NCBI RefSeq assembly: GCF_900091565.1
Contig: NZ_FMCV01000020.1
Location: 62,001 to 126,000 of the forward strand
Length of the DNA: 64,000 bases
Source of the DNA: Micromonospora marina
GTDB taxonomy: Bacteria > Actinomycetota > Actinomycetes > Mycobacteriales > Micromonosporaceae
Direction of reading: 5' to 3'
Shown: in pieces, positions 36,605-45,946 of the stretch
How the letters are laid out: the number at the start of each line of letters is the position of its first letter
How positions within the stretch are numbered: position 1 is the first letter of the stretch
Notes under the pieces: model-generated
What the model saw: the letters and a program-made list of their open reading frames with translations, nothing else
What the model was told of the DNA's origin: nothing
Databases searched by the model: none
Made by a program: the position numbers and the translations under genes

Positions 36605-36731
36605 GGTTTCGCGAAGTTCGCCTAGCCTTCGGCCCACCGACGCTGACGAGCCGGGATTGCCGGTGGTCGCTACCGGGGTATGTCCGAATTGAACCTTCGT
36701 TAAGTGTCAATGGCGCGCGTGGGAGGCTCTG

Positions 36732-39440
36732 GTGGCAGCGCACGATTCGGTCGAGCGGAAGTACGTCTACGACTTCGCCGAGGGCAACAAGGATCTCAAG
36801 GATCTGCTCGGCGGCAAGGGGGCCAACCTGGCCGAGATGACGAATCTCGGTCTACCGGTTCCGCCCGGCTTCACGATCACCACGGAGGCCTGCAAGGCAT
36901 ACCTGACGACCGGGCGCGAGCCGGACGGCCTGGCCGCGCAGATCGAGGCGCACCTGGAGTCCCTGGAGCGCGAGATGGGCCGGCGCCTCGGCGACCCGGA
37001 CGACCCGCTGCTGGTCTCGGTGCGCTCCGGCGCCAAGTTCTCCATGCCGGGCATGATGGAGACCGTCCTCAACGTGGGTCTCAACGACCGCAGCGTGGTC
37101 GGCCTGAGCGCCCAGGCCGGTCGGAACGACCGGTTCGCCTGGGACTCCTACCGGCGGCTGATCCAGATGTTCGGCAAGACCGTCTGCGAGGTGCCGGGCG
37201 AGGAGTTCGAGCACGCGCTCGACGAGATCAAGCGCGCCAAGGGTACGCACGACGACCTCGACCTGGACGCCGACGACCTGCGCGGGCTGGTCGGCGCGTA
37301 CAAGAAGATCTTCGCCAAGCACACCGGCCGCGAGTTCCCGCAGGAGCCGCGCGAGCAGCTCGACCTCGCCATCCGCGCGGTCTTCGACTCGTGGAACGCG
37401 GAGCGGGCGGTGCTCTACCGCCGCCAGGAGCGCATCCCGGCCGACCTGGGCACCGCCGTCAACGTGGTGGCCATGGTCTTCGGCAACCTCGGGCCCGACT
37501 CCGGTACCGGAGTCGCGTTCACCCGCGACCCGGGCAGCGGCGCGCAGGGCATCTACGGCGACTACCTCGCCAACGCCCAGGGCGAGGACGTGGTCGCGGG
37601 CATCCGCAACACGGTGCCGTTGCAGGAGCTGGAGCAGCTCGACAAGACCTCCTACGACCAGCTGCTCGGCATCATGGCCCGGCTGGAGGAGCACTACAAG
37701 GACCTCTGCGACATCGAGTTCACCATCGAGCGCGGCAAGCTCTGGATGCTGCAGACCCGCGTCGGCAAGCGCACCGCCGCCGCCGCGTTCGTCATCGCCG
37801 GGCAACTCGTCGACGAGGGGCTGATCGACCTCGACGAGGCGCTGCACCGGGTGAACGGTGCGCAGCTCGCCCAGCTGATGTTCCCCCGCTTCCAGCTCGA
37901 CCACGAGTTCGAGGCGGTGGCCAAGGGCATCGGCGCCTCGCCGGGCGCCGCGTCCGGCAAGGTCGTCTTCACCTCGGCCCGGGCGGTCGAGCTGGCCGCC
38001 GAGGGCGAGGCGGTGATCCTGGTCCGCCGGGAGACCAACCCGGACGACCTCAACGGCATGATCGCCGCCAGGGGCATCCTCACCTCCCGGGGCGGCAAGA
38101 CCAGCCACGCCGCGGTGGTGGCCCGCGGCATGGGCAAGACCTGCGTCTCCGGCGCCGACGAGCTGGACGTCAACGTGCCGGCGAAGAGGTTCACCGTGGG
38201 CGACCACGTGGTGAACGAGGGCGACGTGGTCTCGATCGACGGCACCACCGGCAAGGTCTACCTCGGCGAGGTGCCGGTCATGCCGTCCGAGGTGGTGCAG
38301 TACTTCGAGGGCGAACTCGACCCGGAGACCACCGACGACGCGCTGGTCCGGGCCGTACACCGGATCATGACGCACGCCGACGCGGCGCGGCGGCTGCGGG
38401 TACGCACGAACGCCGACACCGGCGCGGACGCGGCCCGGGCGCGGCGCTTCGGTGCCGAGGGCATCGGCCTGTGCCGCACCGAACACATGTTCCTCGGTGA
38501 CCGCCGGGAGCTGGTCGAGCGGCTCATCCTCGCCTCCGGCGAACGGGAGCGGGAGGACGCGCTCGCCGCGCTGCTGCCGCTGCAGCGGGCCGACTTCGTC
38601 GAGATCTTCCGGGAGATGGACGGCCTGCCGGTCACCGTGCGGCTGATCGACCCGCCGCTGCACGAGTTCCTGCCCCCGCTGGAGCAGCTCGCGGTCAACG
38701 TCGCGGTGGCCCAGGAACGCGGCGAGGACGTGGCGAAGGAGGAGGCGCTGCTCGCCGCCGTTCGGCGGATGCACGAGGAGAACCCGATGCTGGGCCTGCG
38801 CGGCGTCCGGCTCGGCCTGGTCATCCCGGGCCTGTTCGCCATGCAGGTCCGCGCGATCGCGGAGGCCGCCGTCGCGGTCGTCCGCGACGGCGGCACCGCC
38901 TGCCCGGAGATCATGGTGCCGCTGGTGGGGGCCGTGCAGGAGCTGGAGACGGTACGCGCCGAGGCCGAGCGGATCATCGCCGAGGTGGTCGGGGACAGCG
39001 GCGTCGAGGTGCTGATCGGCACGATGATCGAGGTGCCCCGGGCGGCGCTGACCGCCGGGCAGATCGCCGAGGCGGCCGAGTTCTTCTCCTTCGGCACCAA
39101 CGACCTGACCCAGATGGGCTGGGGCTTCTCCCGCGACGACGTGGAGGGTGCGTTCTTCTGGCGTTACCTGGAGCTGGGCATCTTCGGCATCTCGCCGTTC
39201 GAGTCGATCGACACCGACGGCGTCGGCCGGCTGATCCGCATCGCCGCCGAGGAGGGCCGGGCGGCCCGCCCGGGGCTGAAGCTCGGCGTCTGCGGCGAGC
39301 ACGGCGGCGACCCGGACTCGGTGCACTTCTTCCACTCCGTCGGACTGGACTACGTCTCCTGCTCGCCGTTCCGGGTGCCGGTGGCCCGGCTGGAGGCGGG
39401 CCGCGCGTCGATCACCACCACGGGCTCGGACTCCCGCTGA
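36732..39440 (+). CDS. ppdK: pyruvate, phosphate dikinase
   Basis: Interconverts pyruvate, ATP and phosphate with phosphoenolpyruvate, AMP and pyrophosphate. The 902-residue chain has an N-terminal ATP-grasp region (YDFAEGNKDLKDLLGGKGAN onward), the swivelling phosphohistidine domain with catalytic His459 in GGKTSHAAVV, and the C-terminal TIM barrel with Cys854 in LGVCGEHGGDPDS. All domains are intact. The GTG start has GGGAGG 5 bases upstream. It lies divergent to the hexosaminidase with 310 bases between them that contain the operator-like sites. Confidence 0.97.
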   Translation: MAAHDSVERKYVYDFAEGNKDLKDLLGGKGANLAEMTNLGLPVPPGFTITTEACKAYLTTGREPDGLAAQIEAHLESLEREMGRRLGDPDDPLLVSVRSGAKFSMPGMMETVLNVGLNDRSVVGLSAQAGRNDRFAWDSYRRLIQMFGKTVCEVPGEEFEHALDEIKRAKGTHDDLDLDADDLRGLVGAYKKIFAKHTGREFPQEPREQLDLAIRAVFDSWNAERAVLYRRQERIPADLGTAVNVVAMVFGNLGPDSGTGVAFTRDPGSGAQGIYGDYLANAQGEDVVAGIRNTVPLQELEQLDKTSYDQLLGIMARLEEHYKDLCDIEFTIERGKLWMLQTRVGKRTAAAAFVIAGQLVDEGLIDLDEALHRVNGAQLAQLMFPRFQLDHEFEAVAKGIGASPGAASGKVVFTSARAVELAAEGEAVILVRRETNPDDLNGMIAARGILTSRGGKTSHAAVVARGMGKTCVSGADELDVNVPAKRFTVGDHVVNEGDVVSIDGTTGKVYLGEVPVMPSEVVQYFEGELDPETTDDALVRAVHRIMTHADAARRLRVRTNADTGADAARARRFGAEGIGLCRTEHMFLGDRRELVERLILASGEREREDALAALLPLQRADFVEIFREMDGLPVTVRLIDPPLHEFLPPLEQLAVNVAVAQERGEDVAKEEALLAAVRRMHEENPMLGLRGVRLGLVIPGLFAMQVRAIAEAAVAVVRDGGTACPEIMVPLVGAVQELETVRAEAERIIAEVVGDSGVEVLIGTMIEVPRAALTAGQIAEAAEFFSFGTNDLTQMGWGFSRDDVEGAFFWRYLELGIFGISPFESIDTDGVGRLIRIAAEEGRAARPGLKLGVCGEHGGDPDSVHFFHSVGLDYVSCSPFRVPVARLEAGRASITTTGSDSR

Positions 39441-39511
39441 CCGGAGCGCCTTTCCGGCCCCCTCGGCGTAACCTGAGCTTCCGCCACGTGTCGATCAGGA
39501 GGGGTGGCCGC

Positions 39512-39865
39512 ATGACCGCCGTCTGGGAGAACCTGACCATCGACGCCCGGGATCCGTCCCGGCTCGCCAGTTGGTGGGCGGAGGCGCTCGGCTACCAGGT
39601 GATCACCGACAAGCCGGACGAGGTGGAGATCCGCCGGACCCCCGACACGAGGCCCGGTCTCGTCTTCGTCCCGGTCGCCGGGCCGAAGAAGGGAAAGAAC
39701 CGGTTGCACATCGACCTGCGCCCGGCCGACCTGGAGGCCGAGGTGGAGCGCCTGGTCGACATGGGCGCCCGGCACGTCGACATCGGGCAGGGGGACGTGG
39801 AGTGGACGGTGCTGGCCGACCCGGAGGGCAACGAGTTCTGCGTTCTCCGGGAGCGCGAGGAGTGA
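39512..39865 (+). CDS. VOC-family (glyoxalase-like) protein
   Basis: Small metal-binding fold protein of 117 residues with one pair of beta-alpha-beta-beta-beta modules. WENLTIDARDPSRLASWWAEALGY starts it, RLHIDLRPADLEAEVERL carries a likely His ligand, and VLADPEGNEFCVLR ends it. This pattern matches the PhnB/glyoxalase-like family in which substrate varies widely. AGGAGGGG lies before the ATG at 39512. It sits between ppdK and dgt. Confidence 0.85.
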   Translation: MTAVWENLTIDARDPSRLASWWAEALGYQVITDKPDEVEIRRTPDTRPGLVFVPVAGPKKGKNRLHIDLRPADLEAEVERLVDMGARHVDIGQGDVEWTVLADPEGNEFCVLREREE

Positions 39866-39889
39866 GCCGGTCTTGCGAGCCCCGCAGTC

Positions 39890-41158
39890 GTGACCTCCGG
39901 CCATTGCGCCAACGCGGCAACGGTGACCGGGGCTGACGCGGCGGCCCGGCTCGTCGACGAGGCGCCGAAGGACACCGGGTACGGCCGGTCGCCGTTCGAG
40001 CGGGACCGGGCCCGGGTCCTGCACTCGGCGGCGTTCCGCCGGCTCGCGGCGAAGACGCAGGTGCACACCGCCGGGACGAACGACTTCCTGCGTACCCGGC
40101 TGACCCACTCGCTGGAGGTCGCGCAGATCGCCCGCGAGATGGGTGCCCGGCTGGGCTGCGACCCCGACGTGGTGGACACCGCCGGGCTGGCCCACGACCT
40201 GGGGCACCCGCCGTTCGGGCACAACGGCGAGTACGCCCTGGACGAGCTGGCCGCCGACTGCGGCGGTTTCGAGGGCAACGCGCAGACGCTGCGGGTGCTC
40301 ACCCGGCTGGAGGCGAAGGTGTTCACCCCGGACGGGCGCTCGGCCGGGCTGAACCTGACCCGGGCCGCGCTGGACGCGGTCAGCAAGTACCCGTGGCCGC
40401 GCCGGCCCGGTGAGCGCAAGTTCGGCGTGTACGCCGACGACCGCCCGGTCTTCGACTGGCTGCGCGCGGGCGCCCCGCCCGGTGCCCGGCGCTGCCTGGA
40501 GGCCCAGGTGATGGACTGGGCCGACGACGTGGCGTACTCGGTGCACGACGTCGAGGACGGCATCCACGGCGGGTACGTCGACCTGCGTCCGCTGCTGGTC
40601 GACGCGGACGAGCGGCGGGCACTCTGCGCGGACGTGGCCGCCGCCTACTCGGGTGAGGCGCCGGAGGACCTGGGCGAGGTGCTCGCCGACCTGCTGGCCG
40701 ACCCGGTGCTCGCTCCGCTGGCCGCGTACGACGGCAGCCATCGCGCGCTCGCCGCGTTGAAGACCACCACGAGCGTGCTCACCGGCCGGTTCGCCGCCGG
40801 GGTGGTGGCCGCGACCGAGCAGCGTCACGGTCCCGGTCCGCACCGCCGCTACGACGCCGACCTGGTGGTGCCGCGCCGGATCCGGGCGCAGTGCGCGCTG
40901 CTCAAGGGCATCGCGCTGCGGTACGTGATGCGCCGCCCCGGCGCCCAGGACCGGTACGCGCGGCAGCGCGACGTCCTGTGCGGGCTGGTCGCGGCGCTGC
41001 TGGACCGGGCGCCGGACGCGCTGGACCCGGTGTTCGCGCCGCTGTGGCGGGACGCGGGGGACGACGCCACGCGGCTGCGCGTGGTGATCGACCAGGTCGC
41101 CTCGCTCACCGATCCGGCCGCGCTGGCCTGGCACGCCCGGCTGGTGTCGCCGAACTGA
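39890..41158 (+). CDS. dgt: deoxyguanosinetriphosphate triphosphohydrolase (HD family)
   Basis: HD-domain hydrolase of 422 residues that splits dGTP or other dNTPs into nucleoside and tripolyphosphate. RSPFERDRARVLHSAAFRRL, LTHSLEVAQIAREMG and LAHDLGHPPFGHNGE contain the His/Asp metal ligands. No ribosome binding site precedes the GTG at 39890; a GTG at 39923 is an alternative start that would keep the whole domain. In actinobacteria dgt usually lies next to dnaG; here five genes separate the two. Confidence 0.92.
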   Translation: MTSGHCANAATVTGADAAARLVDEAPKDTGYGRSPFERDRARVLHSAAFRRLAAKTQVHTAGTNDFLRTRLTHSLEVAQIAREMGARLGCDPDVVDTAGLAHDLGHPPFGHNGEYALDELAADCGGFEGNAQTLRVLTRLEAKVFTPDGRSAGLNLTRAALDAVSKYPWPRRPGERKFGVYADDRPVFDWLRAGAPPGARRCLEAQVMDWADDVAYSVHDVEDGIHGGYVDLRPLLVDADERRALCADVAAAYSGEAPEDLGEVLADLLADPVLAPLAAYDGSHRALAALKTTTSVLTGRFAAGVVAATEQRHGPGPHRRYDADLVVPRRIRAQCALLKGIALRYVMRRPGAQDRYARQRDVLCGLVAALLDRAPDALDPVFAPLWRDAGDDATRLRVVIDQVASLTDPAALAWHARLVSPN

Positions 41159-41176
41159 CCGGATCACTCGTGCGGA

Positions 41177-41194
41177 GCTTAGGCTAGCCTAAGC
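41177..41194 (+). promoter_or_regulatory. iron box overlapping the promoter of the siderophore-interacting protein
   Basis: GCTTAGGCTAGCCTAAGC is an 18-bp perfect palindrome and matches IdeR/DmdR1 iron boxes (TTAGGTTAGGCTAACCTAA type). It ends 3 bases before the ATG. It contains TAGCCT (41185-41190), a -10 hexamer 7 bases from the start codon, so bound repressor would cover the -10 box and the transcription start. Confidence 0.85.
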
Positions 41195-41197
41195 GGC

Positions 41198-42034
41198 ATG
41201 ACGGATCGCCCGAAGACGTTCACCGCCGCCACGGTCGTCCGGACCGCGCGGCCCACCCCACACCTGATCCGCCTGGTCCTGGGCGGCGCCGAGCTGGCCG
41301 GGCTGCCGGTGGGCGCGTACACCGACCACTACGTGAAGTTCGTCTTCCCGCCGGCCGGGGTGACCTACCCGTACCCGGTCGACCTGGCCACGATCAAGCT
41401 CGAGTTCCCGGCGGAGCAGTGGCCGCGCCTGCGCGCGTACACGATCAGGGCCTGGGACGCCGCTGCCGGTGAGATGACCGTGGACGTGGTGCACCACGGC
41501 GACGAGGGCGTGGCCGGGCCGTGGGCGGCGGCGCTGCGTCCCGGCGACCGGGTGTTGTTCGCCGGGCCGGGCGGCGCGTACGCGCCGGACCCGGCTGCCG
41601 ACTGGCACCTGCTGGCGGGCGACGAGAGCGCGCTGCCGGCCATCGCCGCCGCCCTGGAACGGCTGCCGGCGGGAGCGCCCGCCAAGGTGTACGTCGAGGT
41701 CGGCGGCCCGGCCGACGAGCTGCCCCTGACCAGCGCGGGTGTGGTCGAGGTGTGCTGGCTGCACCGCGACGGGCGCCCGTTCGGCGAGCCGCTGGTCGAG
41801 GCGGTCCGGGCGCTGGAGTTCCCGCCCGGCCGGGTGCACGCGTTCGTGCACGGGGAGGCCGGCGCGATGAAGGAACTGCGGCGGCTGCTGCGCGTCGAGC
41901 GTGGCGTGCCTCGGGGTGATCTGTCCATCTCCGGCTACTGGCGGCGCGGCATGGACGACGAGGGCTGGCGGTCCACCAAGCCGGCCTGGAACGCCGCGGT
42001 GGAGGCCGAGGAGGCAGCCGCCGTCGTGTCCTGA
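41198..42034 (+). CDS. siderophore-interacting protein (ferric-siderophore reductase, SIP type)
   Basis: FAD-dependent reductase that frees iron from ferric siderophores in the cytoplasm. The 278-residue product has an N-terminal FAD-binding barrel (PRLRAYTIRAWD) and a C-terminal NAD(P)H-type domain (LLAGDESALPAIAAAL, then FVHGEAGAMKELRRLL and GYWRRGMDDE). All are hallmark segments of the family. Expression should be repressed by iron through the overlapping iron box. There is no Shine-Dalgarno, so a leaderless mRNA is likely. Confidence 0.94.
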   Translation: MTDRPKTFTAATVVRTARPTPHLIRLVLGGAELAGLPVGAYTDHYVKFVFPPAGVTYPYPVDLATIKLEFPAEQWPRLRAYTIRAWDAAAGEMTVDVVHHGDEGVAGPWAAALRPGDRVLFAGPGGAYAPDPAADWHLLAGDESALPAIAAALERLPAGAPAKVYVEVGGPADELPLTSAGVVEVCWLHRDGRPFGEPLVEAVRALEFPPGRVHAFVHGEAGAMKELRRLLRVERGVPRGDLSISGYWRRGMDDEGWRSTKPAWNAAVEAEEAAAVVS

Positions 42035-42091
42035 CGCGGTTCCTGCGGCATTCCGGCCCGGCGGTGCGCCCGGCCCGCCGACGATGGGGGC

Positions 42092-43726
42092 ATGACGGGA
42101 CAATCGGGGCGGCGGGCCGTGGCCCAGCAGGTCGACCGGGTGGTGCTCGGCGCCGGGGTCGCCGGTGTGCTGGCGGTGGTGCTGTGGGGCGTGTTCGCCC
42201 GGGGTTCACTGGCCCGGTTCGGCGACTCCGGCCTGGCCTGGGCCGTGAGCACGTTCGGCTGGTTCTTCGTGGTCGCGGCCGACGCCTTCCTGGTGCTGGC
42301 GGTCGTCGTGGCCGCCTCCCGGTTCGGCCGGATCCGGCTGGGCGCCGACGACGACGGGCCGGAGTTCAACACCCTGGCCTGGGTCGCCATGATGTTCAGC
42401 GCCGGCATGGGCATCGGCCTGGTGTTCTTCGCCGTCGCCGAACCGATGCAGCACTACGCCACGCCGCCGCCGGCCTCCGGTGTCGAGCCGCAGACCGGCG
42501 CCGCCGCCTCGGCGGCCATGCAGTACACGCTGTTCCACTGGACGCTGCACCCGTGGGGCATCTATGCGATCGCGGCGCTGGCCCTGGCGTACTCGACGTT
42601 CCGCAAGGGGCGGGGCAACCGGATCTCGTCCGCGTTCGCGCCGCTGCTCGGGGACCGGACCGACGGCCCGCTCGGCCGTGGGATCGACCTGCTCGCCGTC
42701 TTCGCCACCGTGTTCGGCTCCGCCACCAGTCTGGGGCTGGGTGCGCTCCAGGTGGCGGCCGGTCTCGACCTGGTGGTCGGGGTGCCGGACAGCCGGACCG
42801 TCGAGTTGACGATCATCGGCGCGCTCACGCTCGCCTTCGTCGTGTCCGCCTTCTCCGGACTGCACCGGGGCGTCAAGTGGCTGTCCACCACGAACGTGCT
42901 GATCGCCGTCGCGCTGATGCTGTTCGTGTTCGTGGTCGGTCCGACCGTCTACACGCTGGAGGTGCTGCCGGCCTCGGTCGGTGACTATCTGAGCGGCCTG
43001 GTGCGCATGTCGACGCGTACCGGGGCGTTCTCCGACCCGGCCTGGCTGGGCTCGTGGACCGTCTTCTACTGGGCGTGGTGGATCTCCTGGGCGCCGTTCG
43101 TGGGCACGTTCATCGCCCGCATCTCGCGCGGCCGTACGATCCGTCAGTTCCTCGTCGGGGTGCTGCTGATACCCAGCGGCGCGAGCACCGTCTGGTTCGC
43201 GGTGATGGGCGGGACCGCCCTGCGTACGCAGACCACTGGCACCCGGGACCTAGTGGCGGACGTGGGCGCCGGTTCCGAGCAGGCGCTGTTCGGGCTGCTC
43301 GACGCGCTGCCCCTGGCCACGCTGACGAGCGTGCTCACCATGGTGCTGATCGCGCTCTACTTCGTCACCAGCGCGGACTCGGCGTCGCTGGTGCTCGGCT
43401 CGCTCTGCTCGCGCGGCGCGCTGCGGCCACATCGCGGGGTGGTGGTGCTCTGGGGCGTGCTGATCGGCGCGGTCGCGGCGGCGCTGCTGCTGGCCGGTGG
43501 CCTGGCCGCACTGCAGCAGGCGACCATCCTGGTCGCGCTGCCGTTCGTCGTGGTGATGCTGGGTCTGGCCGTCGCGGTGCTCCGGGAGATGGCGGCCGAT
43601 CCGATGCTGCGCGCCGGGCCCCGGCCCCGCCGTTCCGGCCTGGCCGCCGCGGTGAACGCGGCGCGGTCGTACGAGGAGGAGGATCCGGCTCCCGTCACGC
43701 GCTGGTTCCATCGCCCTCGCCCCTGA
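42092..43726 (+). CDS. BCCT-family betaine/carnitine/choline transporter
   Basis: Secondary transporter of 544 residues with about twelve membrane helices, importing quaternary-ammonium compounds such as glycine betaine. GMGIGLVFFAVAEPM contains the Gly-rich motif of helix 3, and FYWAWWISWAPFVGTFIA the Trp-rich helix-8 signature, followed by RISRGRTIRQF. The C-terminus is basic. A G-rich stretch precedes the ATG but is not a clear ribosome binding site. The compound transported and osmotic control cannot be read from sequence. Confidence 0.94.
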   Translation: MTGQSGRRAVAQQVDRVVLGAGVAGVLAVVLWGVFARGSLARFGDSGLAWAVSTFGWFFVVAADAFLVLAVVVAASRFGRIRLGADDDGPEFNTLAWVAMMFSAGMGIGLVFFAVAEPMQHYATPPPASGVEPQTGAAASAAMQYTLFHWTLHPWGIYAIAALALAYSTFRKGRGNRISSAFAPLLGDRTDGPLGRGIDLLAVFATVFGSATSLGLGALQVAAGLDLVVGVPDSRTVELTIIGALTLAFVVSAFSGLHRGVKWLSTTNVLIAVALMLFVFVVGPTVYTLEVLPASVGDYLSGLVRMSTRTGAFSDPAWLGSWTVFYWAWWISWAPFVGTFIARISRGRTIRQFLVGVLLIPSGASTVWFAVMGGTALRTQTTGTRDLVADVGAGSEQALFGLLDALPLATLTSVLTMVLIALYFVTSADSASLVLGSLCSRGALRPHRGVVVLWGVLIGAVAAALLLAGGLAALQQATILVALPFVVVMLGLAVAVLREMAADPMLRAGPRPRRSGLAAAVNAARSYEEEDPAPVTRWFHRPRP

Positions 43727-43738
43727 GCGGGGGTACCT

Positions 43739-43766
43739 CATTTCGTAGTAGAGATGCTACATTTCG
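43739..43766. promoter_or_regulatory. direct repeat and -10 box upstream of the ABC exporter
   Basis: CATTTCG occurs at 43739-43745 and 43760-43766, 21 bases or two helical turns apart, around a GTAG-N8-CTAC inverted repeat. TACATT (43758-43763) is a -10 box 7 bases before the ATG at 43771, fitting a leaderless mRNA. The repeats are a likely operator for a regulator, perhaps the XRE protein of this operon. Confidence 0.5.
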
Positions 43767-43770
43767 CGGT

Positions 43771-44745
43771 ATGACTGTGGTCGAACTTCCGTGGGCCGCC
43801 GCGTCCCCCCGGCCTCCCGACGAGGATCTCGTCCTCGACGTGCGGGATCTGCGCATGCGCTACGGCGCCGTCGACGTGCTGCGCGGCGTCGACCTGACCG
43901 CCCGGCGGGGCGAGGTGGTGGCACTGCTCGGGCCCAACGGCGCGGGCAAGACCACCACCATCGAGATCCTCGAAGGCTTCCGGCTGCCCTCGGCCGGCAC
44001 GGTGCGCGTGCTCGGCACCGACCCGGCCCGGGGCGACGAGCGCTGGCGCGCGCGGCTGGGCGTGGTGCTCCAGTCCTGGCGCGACCACGGCAAGTGGCGG
44101 GTGCGGGAGCTGCTGGCCCACCTCGGCGACTTCTACGCGCCGTACGCCACCGACCGGATCCCGCGCCCGTGGCCGGTCGACGAGCTGCTGGAGACGGTGG
44201 GGCTGAGCGCGCACGCCGGCAGCCGGGTGGCCCGGCTCTCCGGCGGCCAGCGCCGCCGGCTCGACGTCGCGGTCGGCATCGTCGGCCGGCCGGAACTGCT
44301 GTTCCTCGACGAGCCCACAGTCGGGTTCGACCCGGCCGCCCGGCGCGAGTTCCACGAGCTGGTGCACCGGCTGGCCGACCTGGACGAGACCACCATCGTG
44401 CTGACCACGCACGACCTGGCCGAGGCGGAGAAGCTGGCCGACCGCATCCTCATCCTGGCCGGCGGCCGGATCATCGCCGAGGGGTCGCCCGACCAGCTCG
44501 CCCGGCGTGTGGCGGGGGACGCCGAGGTGCGCTGGGCCCGCGACGGCGAGCGGTACGTGCACGCCACCGCCGACGCCACCGCCTTCCTGCGCGACCTGCT
44601 CCGTGAGCACGGCGACCGGATACGCGAGCTGGAGGTACGCCGGGCCAGCCTGGAGGACGCGTACCTGGCGCTGGTGCACGAGGAGGAGACCGGCATCCGT
44701 ACCGGCCGGGCCGAGCGGGTGTGGCAGCAGGAGGCGAACCGATGA
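43771..44745 (+). CDS. ABC exporter ATP-binding protein
   Basis: ATPase of 324 residues of the ABC-2 export (CcmA/DrrA) type. Walker A GPNGAGKTT, signature LSGGQRRR, Walker B LLFLDEP and the switch His in LTTHD are intact. A C-terminal extension of about 90 residues (after GGRIIAEGSPDQLA) is typical of drug or lipid exporters. It overlaps the permease gene by four bases. The start at 43771 is chosen from the -10 box; no Shine-Dalgarno is seen. Confidence 0.92.
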   Translation: MTVVELPWAAASPRPPDEDLVLDVRDLRMRYGAVDVLRGVDLTARRGEVVALLGPNGAGKTTTIEILEGFRLPSAGTVRVLGTDPARGDERWRARLGVVLQSWRDHGKWRVRELLAHLGDFYAPYATDRIPRPWPVDELLETVGLSAHAGSRVARLSGGQRRRLDVAVGIVGRPELLFLDEPTVGFDPAARREFHELVHRLADLDETTIVLTTHDLAEAEKLADRILILAGGRIIAEGSPDQLARRVAGDAEVRWARDGERYVHATADATAFLRDLLREHGDRIRELEVRRASLEDAYLALVHEEETGIRTGRAERVWQQEANR

Positions 44746-45593
44746 ACCCGACCACCAACGCGCTGCGGGCCGGGCTGCGGCGCGGCGCGATCGAGCTGCG
44801 CGCCACGTTCACCAACGGCCAGGATCTCTGGACCTACTTCTTCCCCACCGTGGTGCTGCTGATCGCCGTGTTCTGGATGCGCGGCTCGACGGTGCCCGGC
44901 ACCGACTTCTCGCTCGGCGCCCGTACGCTGCCCAGCGCCCTCGGCATGGGCCTGCTCTTCGGCGGGCTGCTCGGCCTGGCCAACCAGCTCGTCATCGACC
45001 GGGAGGACGGCACGCTGCTGCGCGCCAAGGCGATCCCGGACGGCATGCTCGGCTACCTGGTCGGCAAGATCGTGCTGGTGTCGGCGGTGGCGCTGATCGG
45101 CGTGGTCATCCAGCTCACGCCCGGGCTGTTCTTCCTCGACGGCCTGCGGCTCGGCGACCCCGGCGCCTGGCTCACGCTGGCCTGGGTGGTGCCGCTCGGG
45201 CTGGTGGCGACGCTGCCGCTGGGCGCGGTGATCGGCTCGCTGGTGGAGAACCCGCGCAACATGGGCCTGGTGGTGATGCCGATCTTCGGTCTGATCGCGC
45301 TGTCCGGCATCTTCTACCCGATCAACGGCCTGCCCGGCTGGCTCCAGGGCGTCGCCCAGGTCTTCCCGCTCTACTGGCTAGGCTTGGGCATGCGTTCGGC
45401 GCTGCTCCCGGGCGACCTGGCGGCGGTCGAACTGGGCGGCTCCTGGCGGCACCTGGAGACGGTCGGCGTGCTCGGTGCCTGGGCGGTGCTCGGGCTGGTG
45501 CTGGCCCCGGTGGTGCTGCGCCGGATGGCCCGCCGGGAGTCCGGCTCGCGGGTCGCGGCCCGGCGGGAGCGGGCCATGCAGCGGGTCGGATGA
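44742..45593 (+). CDS. ABC-2 type exporter permease
   Basis: Membrane subunit of 283 residues with about six hydrophobic helices. The N-terminal LRAGLRRGAIELRATF stretch precedes the first helix, and LVENPRNMGLVVMPIFGLIALSGIFYP carries the ABC-2 signature before the last helices. It pairs with the preceding ATPase (ATGA overlap, GGAGGCG upstream). Substrate is unknown; drug, lipid or peptide are all possible. Confidence 0.92.
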   Translation: MNPTTNALRAGLRRGAIELRATFTNGQDLWTYFFPTVVLLIAVFWMRGSTVPGTDFSLGARTLPSALGMGLLFGGLLGLANQLVIDREDGTLLRAKAIPDGMLGYLVGKIVLVSAVALIGVVIQLTPGLFFLDGLRLGDPGAWLTLAWVVPLGLVATLPLGAVIGSLVENPRNMGLVVMPIFGLIALSGIFYPINGLPGWLQGVAQVFPLYWLGLGMRSALLPGDLAAVELGGSWRHLETVGVLGAWAVLGLVLAPVVLRRMARRESGSRVAARRERAMQRVG

Positions 45594-45603
45594 GAGGGCG
45601 TCG

Positions 45604-45849
45604 ATGAGCGAGACCGTGCACAACCGCATCGCGGTGCTGCGCGCCGAACGGGGCATCTCCCGGCGGCAACTGGCCGACGCGCTCGGTGTGCACTACCAGA
45701 CCGTCGGCTACCTGGAGCGCGGCGAGTTCCGGCCCAGCCTGCACCTGGCGCTGCGCATCGCCGCGTACTTCGAGGTGCCGGTCGAGGTGGTCTTCTCCAT
45801 CGAGCCGTTCCCGCGCATCGGCGACCCCGCGACGGCCCGCTCGGCCTGA
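45604..45849 (+). CDS. XRE-family transcriptional regulator
   Basis: Small helix-turn-helix protein of 81 residues. The HTH reads GISRRQLADALGVHYQTVGYLERGEFRPS, typical of compact Xre/YozG-like regulators that have no other domain. It is the last gene of the ABC exporter operon, 10 bases after the permease, so it probably controls the exporter. GAGAGGG lies before the ATG. Its effector is unknown. Confidence 0.92.
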   Translation: MSETVHNRIAVLRAERGISRRQLADALGVHYQTVGYLERGEFRPSLHLALRIAAYFEVPVEVVFSIEPFPRIGDPATARSA

Positions 45850-45946
45850 GCTGGCGGGGACGGGCGTGGCCGGCCACACGCCCGTCCCCCCGGCCGCCGC
45901 GACGTCGGTCCGGCAGGGCAGGATGTACGCCGAGGGGGTGGCGGTC

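Noticed and set aside
39841..39923. Possible tRNA-like fold just before dgt
   Set aside because: No cloverleaf or T-arm consensus (GGTTCRA) is present.
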